Source: Cytophaga aurantiaca DSM 3654 (GTDB lineage Bacteria; Bacteroidota; Bacteroidia; Cytophagales; Cytophagaceae). Taken from it: a stretch of 64,000 bases of DNA. Positions 52,722 to 61,518 of the stretch are shown in pieces. Under the pieces are notes generated by a model. The model was given only the letters and a program-made list of their open reading frames with translations, searched no databases and had not been told where the DNA came from. Position numbers and translations under genes: made by a program. The stretch lies in contig NZ_KB903664.1 of NCBI RefSeq assembly GCF_000379725.1, positions 186,154 through 250,153 of the forward strand. Reading direction: 5' to 3'. Each line of letters begins with the position of its first letter. The stretch's first letter is position 1.

Positions 52722-53387
52722 CTACCTTCCACCAAATATCGCACTGCCGATCCGTACCATTGTACTGCCTTGCTCTATCGCAATCTTGTAATCGGAGGTC
52801 ATGCCCATCGAAACTTCTTTCCAGTTTATATTTTTTCTATGAACGGTTGTAGAAAGTGTTTTGAATAATTTATTCAATGATTGAAATTCGTTCTGAATAA
52901 TTGTTTCCTTGTCTGTATTGGTTGCCATTCCCATCAATCCTTCGATGCTGATATTCTCAAGTTCATTGAATTGCGGGTCTGCTAAAAGCGCTGTTAATTC
53001 TGCTATATCCAGACCGAATTTTGTTTCCTCTTTGGCAATGTATACCTGAAGCAGACACTTGATGATGCGGTTATTTTTTTTTGCTTCTTTATTAATTTCC
53101 TGAAGCAACTTAAGACTATCCACCGAATGGATCATATGTACAAACGGTGCAATGTATTTTACCTTGTTGCTTTGTAAATGACCGATCAGATGCCATTCAA
53201 TATCGCTTGGCAATACCTCAGCTTTTGCTACCAATTCCTGTACTTTATTTTCACCAAAGACGCGTAAGCCAATATTATATGCTTCCTGCAGCGTTTCAAC
53301 GGGATGCGTTTTGGTAACGGCAATAAGTTTGGTATTGTACTGCTGTAAATTATGTTTTATTTCTTCTAATACGGATTTGTTTATCAT
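52722..53387 (-). CDS. yggS: YggS-family pyridoxal phosphate homeostasis protein
   Basis: The 221-residue protein is a PLP-binding TIM-barrel: LIAVTKTHP with Lys26 as the probable PLP lysine, GENKVQELVAK, WHLIGHLQSNK, HSVDSLKLLQEIN, GLMGMAT and the closing SMGMTSDYKIAIEQGSTMVRIGSAIFG. It binds PLP and helps keep vitamin B6 and amino acid pools balanced. It has a divergent neighbour, the GH3-like gene, with a 10-base inverted repeat between the two starts. The TAG stop is followed by the tandem heptamers. Confidence 0.95.
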   Translation of the reverse strand: MINKSVLEEIKHNLQQYNTKLIAVTKTHPVETLQEAYNIGLRVFGENKVQELVAKAEVLPSDIEWHLIGHLQSNKVKYIAPFVHMIHSVDSLKLLQEINKEAKKNNRIIKCLLQVYIAKEETKFGLDIAELTALLADPQFNELENISIEGLMGMATNTDKETIIQNEFQSLNKLFKTLSTTVHRKNINWKEVSMGMTSDYKIAIEQGSTMVRIGSAIFGGR

Positions 53388-53422
53388 AATTTAACACTGG
53401 CTTGATCTATAGGTGTTAAATT
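53388..53422. promoter_or_regulatory. Inverted repeat in the yggS/GH3 divergent promoter region
   Basis: Arms AATTTAACAC (53388-53397) and GTGTTAAATT (53413-53422) pair perfectly around 15 bases. The left arm starts one base before the yggS ATG on the minus strand, and the right arm lies 24 bases before the GH3 gene. It could be an operator for a dimeric regulator of both genes; no regulator is encoded nearby. Confidence 0.4.
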
Positions 53423-53445
53423 TCAACTATTAACACGTATTATCT

Positions 53446-54987
53446 ATGGATTTATTGGGGAAGTTATTTACAAGAGCAATAAAATTAAGCACATTACCAA
53501 ATAAAAAAAAGCGCGACCCATTTAATCAACAACGGAAGGTATTAAAAAAACTCTTAAAGACCAGTGTACACACTGAATTGGGCCTATACCATGATTTTTA
53601 TGAAATTTTAGAGCAGTTTAAATCTACCGAGAAAAGGAATTTTTATAATTTTTACAAACGCAGAGTTCCTGTTTATTCCTACAATAAAATTTATTCGGAA
53701 TGGTGGCATCGTTCAAAAGCGGGAGAGCCCAATGTAACCTGGCCGGGCACCATTAAATATTTTGCATTGAGCTCCGGTACATCGGAAGCTGCAACCAAAT
53801 ACATTCCCATTACAAAAGAATTTTTAAAGGCGAATAAAAAAATCGGTATCCGTCAATTGTTATCGTTGGTGCAATATAAACTTCCGAAAGAGTTATTAGG
53901 TAAGGGCATATTGATGCTTGGCGGTAGTACACATCTGCATAAAACTGAAACGTATTACGAAGGAGATCTGAGCGGTATTCAGGCAAGCAAGATTCCATTC
54001 TGGTTTCAATATTTTTATAAACCCGGTTCAAAGATCGCACGCAATAGAGACTGGGAAAGCAAGCTGAATGAAATTGTGGAATCTGCTCCGAAGTGGGATA
54101 TCGGCTTCATTGTTGGCGTACCGGCCTGGTTGCAGATTTTGATCGAACGTATTATTGAAAAATATCAGGTTGAAACCATTCACGATATTTGGCCGAATCT
54201 ATCGGTATTTGTTCATGGTGGAGTTTCGTTTCAACCTTACAAGAAAGGCTTTGAACGCTTATTGGCAAAGCCGATTATTTATATTGAAACCTATCTGGCA
54301 TCAGAAGGCTTCATTGCATATCAGGCAGGACCGGGTAGGAAAGGGATGAAGCTGGTGTTAAACAATGGAATTTTTTTCGAATTTATACCTTATAACGAAC
54401 AGAATATAACAGCCTCAGGAGACATCGTAATCAATCCAAAAACGTTGATGATCGATGAAGTTGAAGAAGGAATTGATTATGTTATTTTATTATCAACCTG
54501 CGCCGGTACATGGCGCTATGTGATCGGAGATGTGATTCGGTTTGTAGATAAAGCCAATACAGAGATTATTATAACAGGAAGAACGAAACATTATATAAGT
54601 CTGTGTGGCGAACATCTTTCGGTTGATAATATGAACCATGCCATTCAGCTGGTTTCAGAAGAATTGAACATCACTATAAAGGAATTTACCGTAGCTGGTA
54701 TTCCGCATGGGACGCTGTTTGCACATCAATGGTATATCGGTACGGATAATGTTGTGAATACAGCTTTACTGACTAATCTATTAGATGTAAAACTGAAAGA
54801 ATTGAATGACGATTACAGAGTTGAACGCACTTCTGCTTTAAAAGAAATTTTTGTTAAGGTACTGCCCAGCACTGTATTTTACGAATGGCTTAAATATAGA
54901 GGCAAGGAGGGAGGACAAAATAAATTCCCTCGTGTATTGAATAAAAAGCTGTATGAAGATTGGTGCGTGTATATTGAACAGAAGTAG
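53446..54987 (+). CDS. GH3-family acyl-adenylating protein
   Basis: The 513-residue protein has the GH3 auxin-responsive-promoter layout: YFALSSGTSEAATKYIPIT (ATP-binding P-loop region), LMLGGSTHLHKT, GVPAWLQILIERI, FVHGGVSFQPYKKGF, YLASEGFIAYQ, LSTCAGTWRYVIGDVIRFVDK, ITGRTKHYISLCGEHLS. Plant GH3 enzymes join amino acids to hormone acids through an acyl-AMP. Bacterial members are common in Bacteroidetes with unknown substrates. It is monocistronic on the plus strand, divergent from yggS. Confidence 0.9.
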   Translation: MDLLGKLFTRAIKLSTLPNKKKRDPFNQQRKVLKKLLKTSVHTELGLYHDFYEILEQFKSTEKRNFYNFYKRRVPVYSYNKIYSEWWHRSKAGEPNVTWPGTIKYFALSSGTSEAATKYIPITKEFLKANKKIGIRQLLSLVQYKLPKELLGKGILMLGGSTHLHKTETYYEGDLSGIQASKIPFWFQYFYKPGSKIARNRDWESKLNEIVESAPKWDIGFIVGVPAWLQILIERIIEKYQVETIHDIWPNLSVFVHGGVSFQPYKKGFERLLAKPIIYIETYLASEGFIAYQAGPGRKGMKLVLNNGIFFEFIPYNEQNITASGDIVINPKTLMIDEVEEGIDYVILLSTCAGTWRYVIGDVIRFVDKANTEIIITGRTKHYISLCGEHLSVDNMNHAIQLVSEELNITIKEFTVAGIPHGTLFAHQWYIGTDNVVNTALLTNLLDVKLKELNDDYRVERTSALKEIFVKVLPSTVFYEWLKYRGKEGGQNKFPRVLNKKLYEDWCVYIEQK

Positions 54988-55017
54988 TCACATCTGATTT
55001 TAGCGCTAGGGGTGCTA

Positions 55018-55175
55018 TTGTTGGTGTTTCTGCCTGAACAAATGATACGATATTGATAGGTTATTTTTGCAGACCACCAACAATTGTGAATTATTATAGA
55101 GCAGTAGGTTGTTGTTGGTCCGCGTTGTTATTTGCTCATTATATAATCAATATATCTGGCGGAAACACCAACAAC
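55018..55175 (+). repeat. TTGTTGGT double-hairpin element, copy 2
   Basis: The first hairpin has arms TTGTTGGTGTTTCTGC (from 55020) and GCAGACCACCAACAA (55069-55083). The second has GTTGTTGGTCCGC (about 55109) and GGAAACACCAACAAC (ending 55175). The copy at 52433-52600 is its inverted relative. No gene is inside. It lies between the GH3 and TolC-like stops. Confidence 0.85.
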
Positions 55176-55200
55176 GGCATCAAATTGTACACATCAATAA

Positions 55201-56517
55201 TTAGTATTCCATCGTTCCGGAGATCTGACTTAAATTCACTTCAGCAACCTTTGCATTGTATTGCGCTGTGCTGTAACGCACGGTAGCATTGATGTAGTTT
55301 AGTTGTGCAGCTCTGAATTCAACCGTTGTAATGCTGCCAAGTTTAAATTTTTCAATCGTTATTTCAAGGTTTTCCCGTGCAATACGTTGATTGCGTTCTT
55401 CCATTTTTACAAGTACCAGACTTGTGGTGTATGTCTGATAAGCCGATGTAAGTTGTGCTAAGATCGTTTGATTTAATTGTTCGTATTGCAGCTCAGCACT
55501 ATTTACAAGTATTTTAGCGTTGTGTTCGCTGATGTTTTGAGTGAAGCCATTAAAAATAGGTACGGTTGCCGTAACTCCATACGTAAACCCTTTCCCGGAT
55601 GTTTGTGTAGCAAATCCCAAAGCCGAAGTTGAATTTGTAAAGTTGTATCCTGAATTTACATTGACTGTTGGGTATCTATATGCTTTTACAATTTTAAGAT
55701 CCAGTTCTGCAATACGTTTATTTATGATGGCTGCCTGAAGAGATGGGTTGTGTTTTAAGGTCTGGTCTGTTAATGTTTGAAGCAATAAGGTATTATCAAC
55801 CGGAATGTCATTTGTTACTCTGAAACGAATACCTGCATCTCTCGCCATCAGCTGATTTAAATAAGTTTGTGTATTGTTATACAACTCCTGCTGACGAACC
55901 AGATTAGTTGTATCTGTATTCATATCTACTTCGGCATTTAATACTTCAAGCTTTGCGGCTTTCCCTACTTCATATCTGTTTTTTGCAAACTCCAATCGTT
56001 GTTTTGAAATAAAAATAGCTGTATCATAGGCATAGAGCTGCTGCTGCTGCTGTACCAGGTTGTAGTAGGTTGAAGTTACTGCTGCAACATTTGCCATGAT
56101 TGCAACCTGTAAATTTTCTTTCCCAAATTTTTCAAGTTCCTGTAATTGATCGTAACGTGCAAACATACCAAGCCCGTCAAAAATGGTCCATGTTAAACCT
56201 ACACCATAATTCAGATTGGTATTGTGTGCACCATCTTTTGATTTTACAGTACCATCAGCCTGCACCTGTCTGCTGTCCTGAATGCTTCCGCTATTGTTCA
56301 GTGTACCGCCCAGATAAGGTAAAGCACCAGCTACACCGGGATTTACATTATTTTTAGCAACTTCAAGGTTATTAGCGATGAGTTTGATGTTGTAGTTATT
56401 TTCTAACGTCATTTGTATGGCTTCTTCCAACGTTAAGATTTGTTGTGTCTGTGCAGTTGCTAGCTGTAAAAACACAGCATAGAAAAGTACGGACAGTAAT
56501 AAGATTCGTTGATTCAT
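55201..56517 (-). CDS. TolC-like outer-membrane efflux protein
   Basis: The 438-residue protein has a signal peptide (NQRILLLSVLFYAVFLQLATAQ). It has two copies of the outer-membrane efflux repeat: LTLEEAIQMTLENNYNIKLIANNLEVAKNNV near residue 30, then QRLEFAKNRYEVGKAAKLEVLNAEVD, LDLKIVKAYRYPTVNVNSGYNF and ENLEITIEKFKLGSITTVEFRAAQLNYINA. These form the trimeric channel of a tripartite pump. It is the third gene of the adaptor-pump-channel operon, starting 10 bases after the pump gene. Confidence 0.93.
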   Translation of the reverse strand: MNQRILLLSVLFYAVFLQLATAQTQQILTLEEAIQMTLENNYNIKLIANNLEVAKNNVNPGVAGALPYLGGTLNNSGSIQDSRQVQADGTVKSKDGAHNTNLNYGVGLTWTIFDGLGMFARYDQLQELEKFGKENLQVAIMANVAAVTSTYYNLVQQQQQLYAYDTAIFISKQRLEFAKNRYEVGKAAKLEVLNAEVDMNTDTTNLVRQQELYNNTQTYLNQLMARDAGIRFRVTNDIPVDNTLLLQTLTDQTLKHNPSLQAAIINKRIAELDLKIVKAYRYPTVNVNSGYNFTNSTSALGFATQTSGKGFTYGVTATVPIFNGFTQNISEHNAKILVNSAELQYEQLNQTILAQLTSAYQTYTTSLVLVKMEERNQRIARENLEITIEKFKLGSITTVEFRAAQLNYINATVRYSTAQYNAKVAEVNLSQISGTMEY

Positions 56518-56527
56518 AATAGGTGCA

Positions 56528-59500
56528 TTATATATTCTTTTCTAAAGCAATTGCTTCTTCCAGTTCTTTGGTGTGTTTATGTTCTTTAGACCACATGGCG
56601 TAAATAGCAGGTATTACAAATAAAGTAAGTACCAGGGAGAACATTGTTCCGCCGACAATTACAACTCCCATACCGACCCGGCTTTTAGCGGCAGCTCCCA
56701 ATGCAAGTGCAATGGGTAATGCTCCTAATGCAATCGCTAAGCTGGTCATTAAGATCGGACGTAAACGGGCTTCTGCAGCTTCAAGTATGGCTTCCGCTTT
56801 TGATTTGCCTTGTTCCTTTAATTGATTGGCAAATTCAACAATCAAAATACCATTCTTCGTTACAAGACCGATCAACATAATGGTTCCGATCTGACTGAAG
56901 ATGTTCCATGTTTGTCCGAAGAGCCACAATGAGAACAATGCACCGCCAACGGCCATGGGCACCGTAAGGATAATGATGAACGGATCTATAAAACTTTCAA
57001 ATTGTGCAGCCAGTATCAAATAAATAAGAAGCAAAGCCAAACTGAATGCGAACAATGTGTTTGATCCACTCTCTACAAAGTCTCTGGATTCGCCTGCCAG
57101 ATCGGTTGTAAATGTTTCATCCAATACTTTTTCTGCAATTCTATCCATGGCATCAATTCCATCTCCGATACTTTTTCCCGGTGCTAAGCCTGCTGAAATG
57201 GTAGCCGACATATTTCTGTCTGAATGGTACAACTGTGGCGGGCTGCTGTGCTCGTTGATGGTAACCAGATTGTCTAACTGTATAAGCTGACCGCTGCTGC
57301 TTTTAACAAAAATGGAAGTTAGATCAATAGGCGCATTCCGATCAATTTTGTCGAATTGTGCAATTACTTGATATTGTTTTCCATTCATATAAAAATAAGC
57401 GAAACGTTGTCCGCTTAAAGATAATTGTAAGGTCTGTGCTACATCCAATACAGAGACTCCAAGACTTTGTGCTTTGTTTCGATCTATGGTAACATTTAAT
57501 TCCGGTTTGTTGAATTTTAAATTCACATCGCTTGTAGAGAATGTCGGGTCATCGTTTACCGCATTCATGAATTCCGGAATTTTTTCTTTTAGCTTTTCAA
57601 AATTCGGTGCTTTGATAACATATTGTATAGGTAGGCCACCTTTTTTATTTACAGCTATGGTTGGTTGTTCAGTAACAGTTGTGCGTGCTTCGGAATATTT
57701 TTTTGTAATCTTGGTTAATGCATTTGCAATTTGTGTTTGTGAACGCTTACGTTCATGGGGCTGTGTCAAAGAAAGAATCATTCGACCACTATTAACAGAA
57801 GAAGAGCCAAAACCAGGCGATGTGATTACGAGGTTTATTGTTTTTTCTGGAAAGGAATCATTAACCAATTGTGTCATTTCTTTCATAAACCGATCGGTAT
57901 AATCGTAGCTAGCTCCTTCAGGCGTGGTCACCTGTACGCGCAGCGAACTGCGGTCGTCATAAGGGGCGGTTTCTTTTTTTAACAGTGTGAAGAATAGCAT
58001 GATCAAACCAATACAAGCAATAATTATCGGGAAGCTGAGCCATTTATATTTCATGAATGTTGCCAAACGTTCTGCATAGCCTGCATTCATTTTGACAAAG
58101 AACGGTTCTGTCCAATTATAGAATTTAGACTTTTTATGTACGCCGCCTTTCATCAAGTAGGCATTTAGCATTGGTGTTAATGTCAATGAAACAAATGCAG
58201 AGATTAATACAGCCGATGCGATCACAATACCAAATTCCCGGAAGAGTTGTCCGACAAATCCCTGTAAGAAAATAACAGGAAGAAATACGGCAGCAAGTGT
58301 AATGGAAATTGAAATAACCGGAATCAATATTTCATTAGAACCTTTGATGGCAGCCTGGATAGGGGACATACCTTCTTCAACTTTTTTGTAAATATTTTCT
58401 GTTACAACAATACCATCATCTACTACAAGTCCTGTTGCCAATACAATTGCAAGTAAGGTTAGTACATTGACAGAAAATCCGCAGAGGTACATAATGAAGA
58501 ATGTGGCAATCAACGATACCGGAATATCAATCAACGGTCTAAATGCTACACCCCAATCCCGGAAGAATAAATAGATAATAATGATAACAAGTATCAGTGA
58601 GATCAAAATAGTTTCAGCAACTTCTGTAACAGATTGTTTGATGAATAAGGTATTGTCAACGGCAACGTTTAAGTCAAGATCTGGTGGAAGTTCTTTTTTT
58701 AGTTTTTCTAATTGAATATAAAATGCATTGGAAATATCTAAATAATTTGTTCCGGGCTGGGGTGTGATTGCGAGAGCTACCATGGGTGTTCCGGATTCTG
58801 TCATTTGTGTTTCAAGATTTTCAGGTCCTAAGTCTACAGTACCAATATCACTGAAGCGGACAATCTTATCTCCTTGTGTACGGATGATCAGATTTTTAAA
58901 CTGTTCGGCTGTGGCAAGATTGCCAATTGTATTTACACTCAATTCAGTATTTGCCCCCGTAATTTTTCCTGAAGGGAGCTGAACGTTCTCTTTATTCAAC
59001 GAAGCTTTAATTTCAGCAACCGTTAATCCGTAAGCGCTGAGTTTTGAAGGGTCTATCCATAAACGCATAGCGTATTTTTTCTGACCATATATTTGTATGC
59101 CGCTTACTCCTGGAATTGTTTGTAGTTTTTGTGCAATTGAGTTTTCTGCATAATCACTCAATTGTAATACATCCCTTGTTTCACTTCGTACAGTAAGGAT
59201 AATGATTGGCTGAGAATCTGCATCTGCTTTTGATACAACAGGAGGAGCATCGATATCCAGAGGAAGACTACGTGTAGCTTGTGAAACCTTGTCTCGTACA
59301 TCATTTGCTGCTTCTTCTAAATTTTTATCTAAATTAAATTCGATCGTAATATTGCTTGTTCCCTGACTGCTTGAAGAAGAAATATTACGAATGCCGTCTA
59401 TTGCATTGATTGATTTTTCAAGTGGTTCAGTAATTTGTGATTCAATAATATCTGCATTGGCACCGGAGTAACTGGTACGAACGGAAATCGTTGCAGGGTC

Positions 59501-59620
59501 GATCGATGGATATTCACGTATCCCTAAATAGGTATAACCGATCACTCCAAAAAGAATCAGAATAAGATTGATTACAATCGTAAATACCGGACGTTTAATA
59601 CTTATACTAGATAAACTCAT
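56528..59620 (-). CDS. RND-family efflux transporter (inner-membrane pump)
   Basis: The 1030-residue protein has the RND plan: an N-terminal helix, two large periplasmic loops and twelve membrane helices. Landmarks include SIKRPVFTIVINLILILFGVIGY, FRDWGVAFRPLIDIPVSLIATFFIMYLCGFSVNVLTLLAIVLATGLVVDDGIVVTENIYKKVEEGM (Asp pair in helix 4 for proton relay) and LIGLVTKNGILIVEFANQ. It most resembles the hydrophobic/amphiphilic efflux group of AcrB/MexB type. The start overlaps the adaptor stop by four bases (ATGA). The exported compounds are unknown. Confidence 0.95.
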   Translation of the reverse strand: MSLSSISIKRPVFTIVINLILILFGVIGYTYLGIREYPSIDPATISVRTSYSGANADIIESQITEPLEKSINAIDGIRNISSSSSQGTSNITIEFNLDKNLEEAANDVRDKVSQATRSLPLDIDAPPVVSKADADSQPIIILTVRSETRDVLQLSDYAENSIAQKLQTIPGVSGIQIYGQKKYAMRLWIDPSKLSAYGLTVAEIKASLNKENVQLPSGKITGANTELSVNTIGNLATAEQFKNLIIRTQGDKIVRFSDIGTVDLGPENLETQMTESGTPMVALAITPQPGTNYLDISNAFYIQLEKLKKELPPDLDLNVAVDNTLFIKQSVTEVAETILISLILVIIIIYLFFRDWGVAFRPLIDIPVSLIATFFIMYLCGFSVNVLTLLAIVLATGLVVDDGIVVTENIYKKVEEGMSPIQAAIKGSNEILIPVISISITLAAVFLPVIFLQGFVGQLFREFGIVIASAVLISAFVSLTLTPMLNAYLMKGGVHKKSKFYNWTEPFFVKMNAGYAERLATFMKYKWLSFPIIIACIGLIMLFFTLLKKETAPYDDRSSLRVQVTTPEGASYDYTDRFMKEMTQLVNDSFPEKTINLVITSPGFGSSSVNSGRMILSLTQPHERKRSQTQIANALTKITKKYSEARTTVTEQPTIAVNKKGGLPIQYVIKAPNFEKLKEKIPEFMNAVNDDPTFSTSDVNLKFNKPELNVTIDRNKAQSLGVSVLDVAQTLQLSLSGQRFAYFYMNGKQYQVIAQFDKIDRNAPIDLTSIFVKSSSGQLIQLDNLVTINEHSSPPQLYHSDRNMSATISAGLAPGKSIGDGIDAMDRIAEKVLDETFTTDLAGESRDFVESGSNTLFAFSLALLLIYLILAAQFESFIDPFIIILTVPMAVGGALFSLWLFGQTWNIFSQIGTIMLIGLVTKNGILIVEFANQLKEQGKSKAEAILEAAEARLRPILMTSLAIALGALPIALALGAAAKSRVGMGVVIVGGTMFSLVLTLFVIPAIYAMWSKEHKHTKELEEAIALEKNI

Positions 59621-60696
59621 TGCACGTGTTGGTCAGCGTTTGTAATCTTTACTTTTACAGATGTTCCCTGTTTCATAGACATGACACCGGTAGTTAATAC
59701 GGTGTCTCCTGCCTGAAGACCTGATAAAACAAGTAAGTCTTTATCTGTTCGGGAAGTTGTTTTAATAATTGCTTCTTTTGCTTTTCCGTTTTTAACAATG
59801 AAAACTTTTTTCCCATCCTGAATCGGTATTACGGCTTCTGTGGGAATAAGCAATGCGTCTTTAATGGTTGTTAAAGGTAATTCAATGTTTGCAAATGAAC
59901 CCGGTAATAATGCGCCATCGTTGTTTGATGCTTTTGCACGTAATTGTATGGTGCGTGTTACTTCGTCAATCCCTGGTTCGATTGCATAGATGATTGCGGT
60001 ATATGTTTTACCCGATCCGGCAAATGTGAAACGTACCTTTGTATTTACTTTCATGCTTGAAGCATATTTCTCAGGAACTGAAAACGTAATTTTTACCGGA
60101 TTGATGTTTACAAGATTGGCAATGACAATGTCCGTCGTTACATATTCTCCTACAGATACATTTCTCAATCCAATCGTACCATCAAACGGGGCTTTAATAA
60201 TTGTTTTTGAGATCTGCGTGCGTATGATCTGCGACTGTGCCTGCAGCGACTTTAATGCAGATAAGGTAATTTCGTATTCTTCTTTGCTGATGCCTTCTTT
60301 TTGCAAAAGAGATTTTGCACGCTGTTCATTTTCGGATGCTAGATTTTCGCGGATCAATAATTCTGAAAGCTGTGCCTGAAGTTCCGCATCGTCTATTTTA
60401 ACAAGGGATTGACCTTGCTTTACTGTACTGCCTTCATTGAAATAAATATGAGTAATAATCCCAGTAACCTGACTGCGGATTTGTACCTGTTCGTTGGCAC
60501 CAATAGAACCTGAAATCAAAATCGTATTTGAAAACTCTTGTGGTTGCAATACAATGCCATTTACACCGATGGCTTTATCGGATATTCCCTGAGATTTACC
60601 GCCATCGTTTATCTCTTTGTTTTTAACAACACGGTAATAGATGAGCGCTGCAATCCCTATAATGATAAGGGCATATACTACAAATTTTAATTTCAT
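59617..60696 (-). CDS. RND efflux periplasmic adaptor (HlyD/AcrA type)
   Basis: The 359-residue protein starts at ATG 60696 (MKLKFVVYALIIIGIAALIYY), an inner-membrane anchor; the upstream in-frame extension is not family sequence. It has the lipoyl/barrel-sandwich halves (NEQVQIRSQVTGIITHIYFNEGSTVKQGQSLVKIDD and IIKAPFDGTIGLRNVSVGEYV), a coiled-coil hairpin between them (about residues 100-165), and the beta-barrel region (LVNINPVKITFSVPEKYA). It links pump and channel. It is the first gene of the operon, and two palindromes lie in its upstream region. Confidence 0.93.
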   Translation of the reverse strand: MKLKFVVYALIIIGIAALIYYRVVKNKEINDGGKSQGISDKAIGVNGIVLQPQEFSNTILISGSIGANEQVQIRSQVTGIITHIYFNEGSTVKQGQSLVKIDDAELQAQLSELLIRENLASENEQRAKSLLQKEGISKEEYEITLSALKSLQAQSQIIRTQISKTIIKAPFDGTIGLRNVSVGEYVTTDIVIANLVNINPVKITFSVPEKYASSMKVNTKVRFTFAGSGKTYTAIIYAIEPGIDEVTRTIQLRAKASNNDGALLPGSFANIELPLTTIKDALLIPTEAVIPIQDGKKVFIVKNGKAKEAIIKTTSRTDKDLLVLSGLQAGDTVLTTGVMSMKQGTSVKVKITNADQHVQ

Positions 60697-60730
60697 ATGG
60701 ACGTGTAATGAATAACGGTTAGTTGCTAAA

Positions 60731-60762
60731 TTCGTCGGATCACAAAAAAGTGGTCTGACGAA
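60731..60762. promoter_or_regulatory. Candidate operator palindrome upstream of the efflux operon
   Basis: Arms TTCGTCGGATCAC (60731-60743) and GTGGTCTGACGAA (60750-60762) pair over 13 bases with two mismatches around AAAAAA. It lies about 35 bases before the adaptor ATG. The half-site pattern GTGGTC(T/G)GA recurs at 60798-60806 (as TCCGACCAC) and, as a weaker pair, at 60995-61020. A dimeric regulator binding here would fit an inducible pump; none is encoded nearby. A terminator for the SET gene is the other reading. Confidence 0.4.
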
Positions 60763-60994
60763 TGATGTTAAACAAGTAGTTAGATAGCTTTGTACCATCC
60801 GACCACTTATATCTTTGTTTAGTTAAATTCGTTAAATAAATTTAATAATTCGTCTTTAATTTTTATGCAGAAATAGACGAATTGAGCTATTTGTATGATA
60901 GAAGGTATGTATTAATTCGATTGTATACCTCAAATTGGAGTCTAAAATTCAATAAGCTTTAATTTGAAAAGTAATGATTCTAGTTATAAAGGCA

Positions 60995-61020
60995 TCCGAC
61001 AACTTTTTCCAGTAGTCTGA
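60995..61020. promoter_or_regulatory. Second palindrome of the same half-site type
   Basis: TCCGACAAC (60995-61003) and GTAGTCTGA (61012-61020) form an imperfect inverted pair with an 8-base spacer, close to the half-sites of the palindrome at 60731-60762. It lies 56 bases downstream of the SET gene stop on the minus strand. Confidence 0.35.
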
Positions 61021-61075
61021 CGACTGCTTAAACATATAAATTGGAGCACGAACTGTTGAACGGATTAGATAGACC

Positions 61076-61501
61076 CTAAAGATTTTGTTTCTTAAATTTC
61101 TGCCAGTATTTTTTTCCATAGCTGCAGAAAATTTCTTCACCCGGTTTTATTTTTTTTATGGCGATAAGACAAACTTCTTCCTCATCATTCAATCCGATTT
61201 CGGCATTATATGGGAATGCAGATTTTTTTAATCCTTGAGAATCGTTTGCATATTTTGCAAAGCAGGAAACATGTTTCGAATCTAAGATTGTCCCATCAAG
61301 CATGTTGATAAAATAACCGTCTTCCTTCTTCTTCGCACGTTTCGCAGCTTCTTTATCGCTCAGTGTTTCTCCTTTAAAAATAGAAATTACTTCATCTTTA
61401 AAAATATCAATTGAACTGAATAATCCATTACCGGCATTAGGTATTTGAGAGGACTGAACATATAAATATCTTGCTTCGGGTACATCAATCGTGTCTGGCA
61501 T
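61076..61501 (-). CDS. SET-domain protein
   Basis: The 141-residue protein is a compact SET domain: SSQIPNAGNGLFSSIDIFKDEVISIFKGE at the start, YFINMLDGTILD, CFAKYANDSQG and FCSYGKKYW at the end with Tyr128. The canonical Asn-His-Ser-Cys becomes Asn86-Asp87-Ser, as in some divergent SET proteins. SET enzymes methylate protein lysines using SAM; bacterial ones are uncommon and their targets mostly unknown. Pre- and post-SET parts are absent. The gene lies 17 bases after the VWA gene, at the end of the Bat-type operon. Confidence 0.85.
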   Translation of the reverse strand: MPDTIDVPEARYLYVQSSQIPNAGNGLFSSIDIFKDEVISIFKGETLSDKEAAKRAKKKEDGYFINMLDGTILDSKHVSCFAKYANDSQGLKKSAFPYNAEIGLNDEEEVCLIAIKKIKPGEEIFCSYGKKYWQKFKKQNL

Positions 61502-61518
61502 GTAAATAGGTTGAAGGG

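Larger units (their letters stand above)
60697..61075. other. Intergenic region with palindromes upstream of the efflux operon
   Basis: These 379 bases hold no believable gene. They contain the palindromes at 60731-60762 and 60995-61020 and a third half-site at 60798-60806. A TATCTTTG on the plus strand (60810-60817) matches the -7 consensus but points away from the minus-strand genes. The rest is A/T-rich. Confidence 0.55.

Noticed and set aside
57474-57982. Plus-strand frames of 75 to 142 codons opposite the RND pump gene
   Set aside because: They are shadows of the strongly supported 1030-residue pump on the other strand.
60810-60817. TATCTTTG promoter element on the plus strand
   Set aside because: No plus-strand gene follows it; the next genes are on the minus strand, so it is probably chance in A/T-rich DNA.
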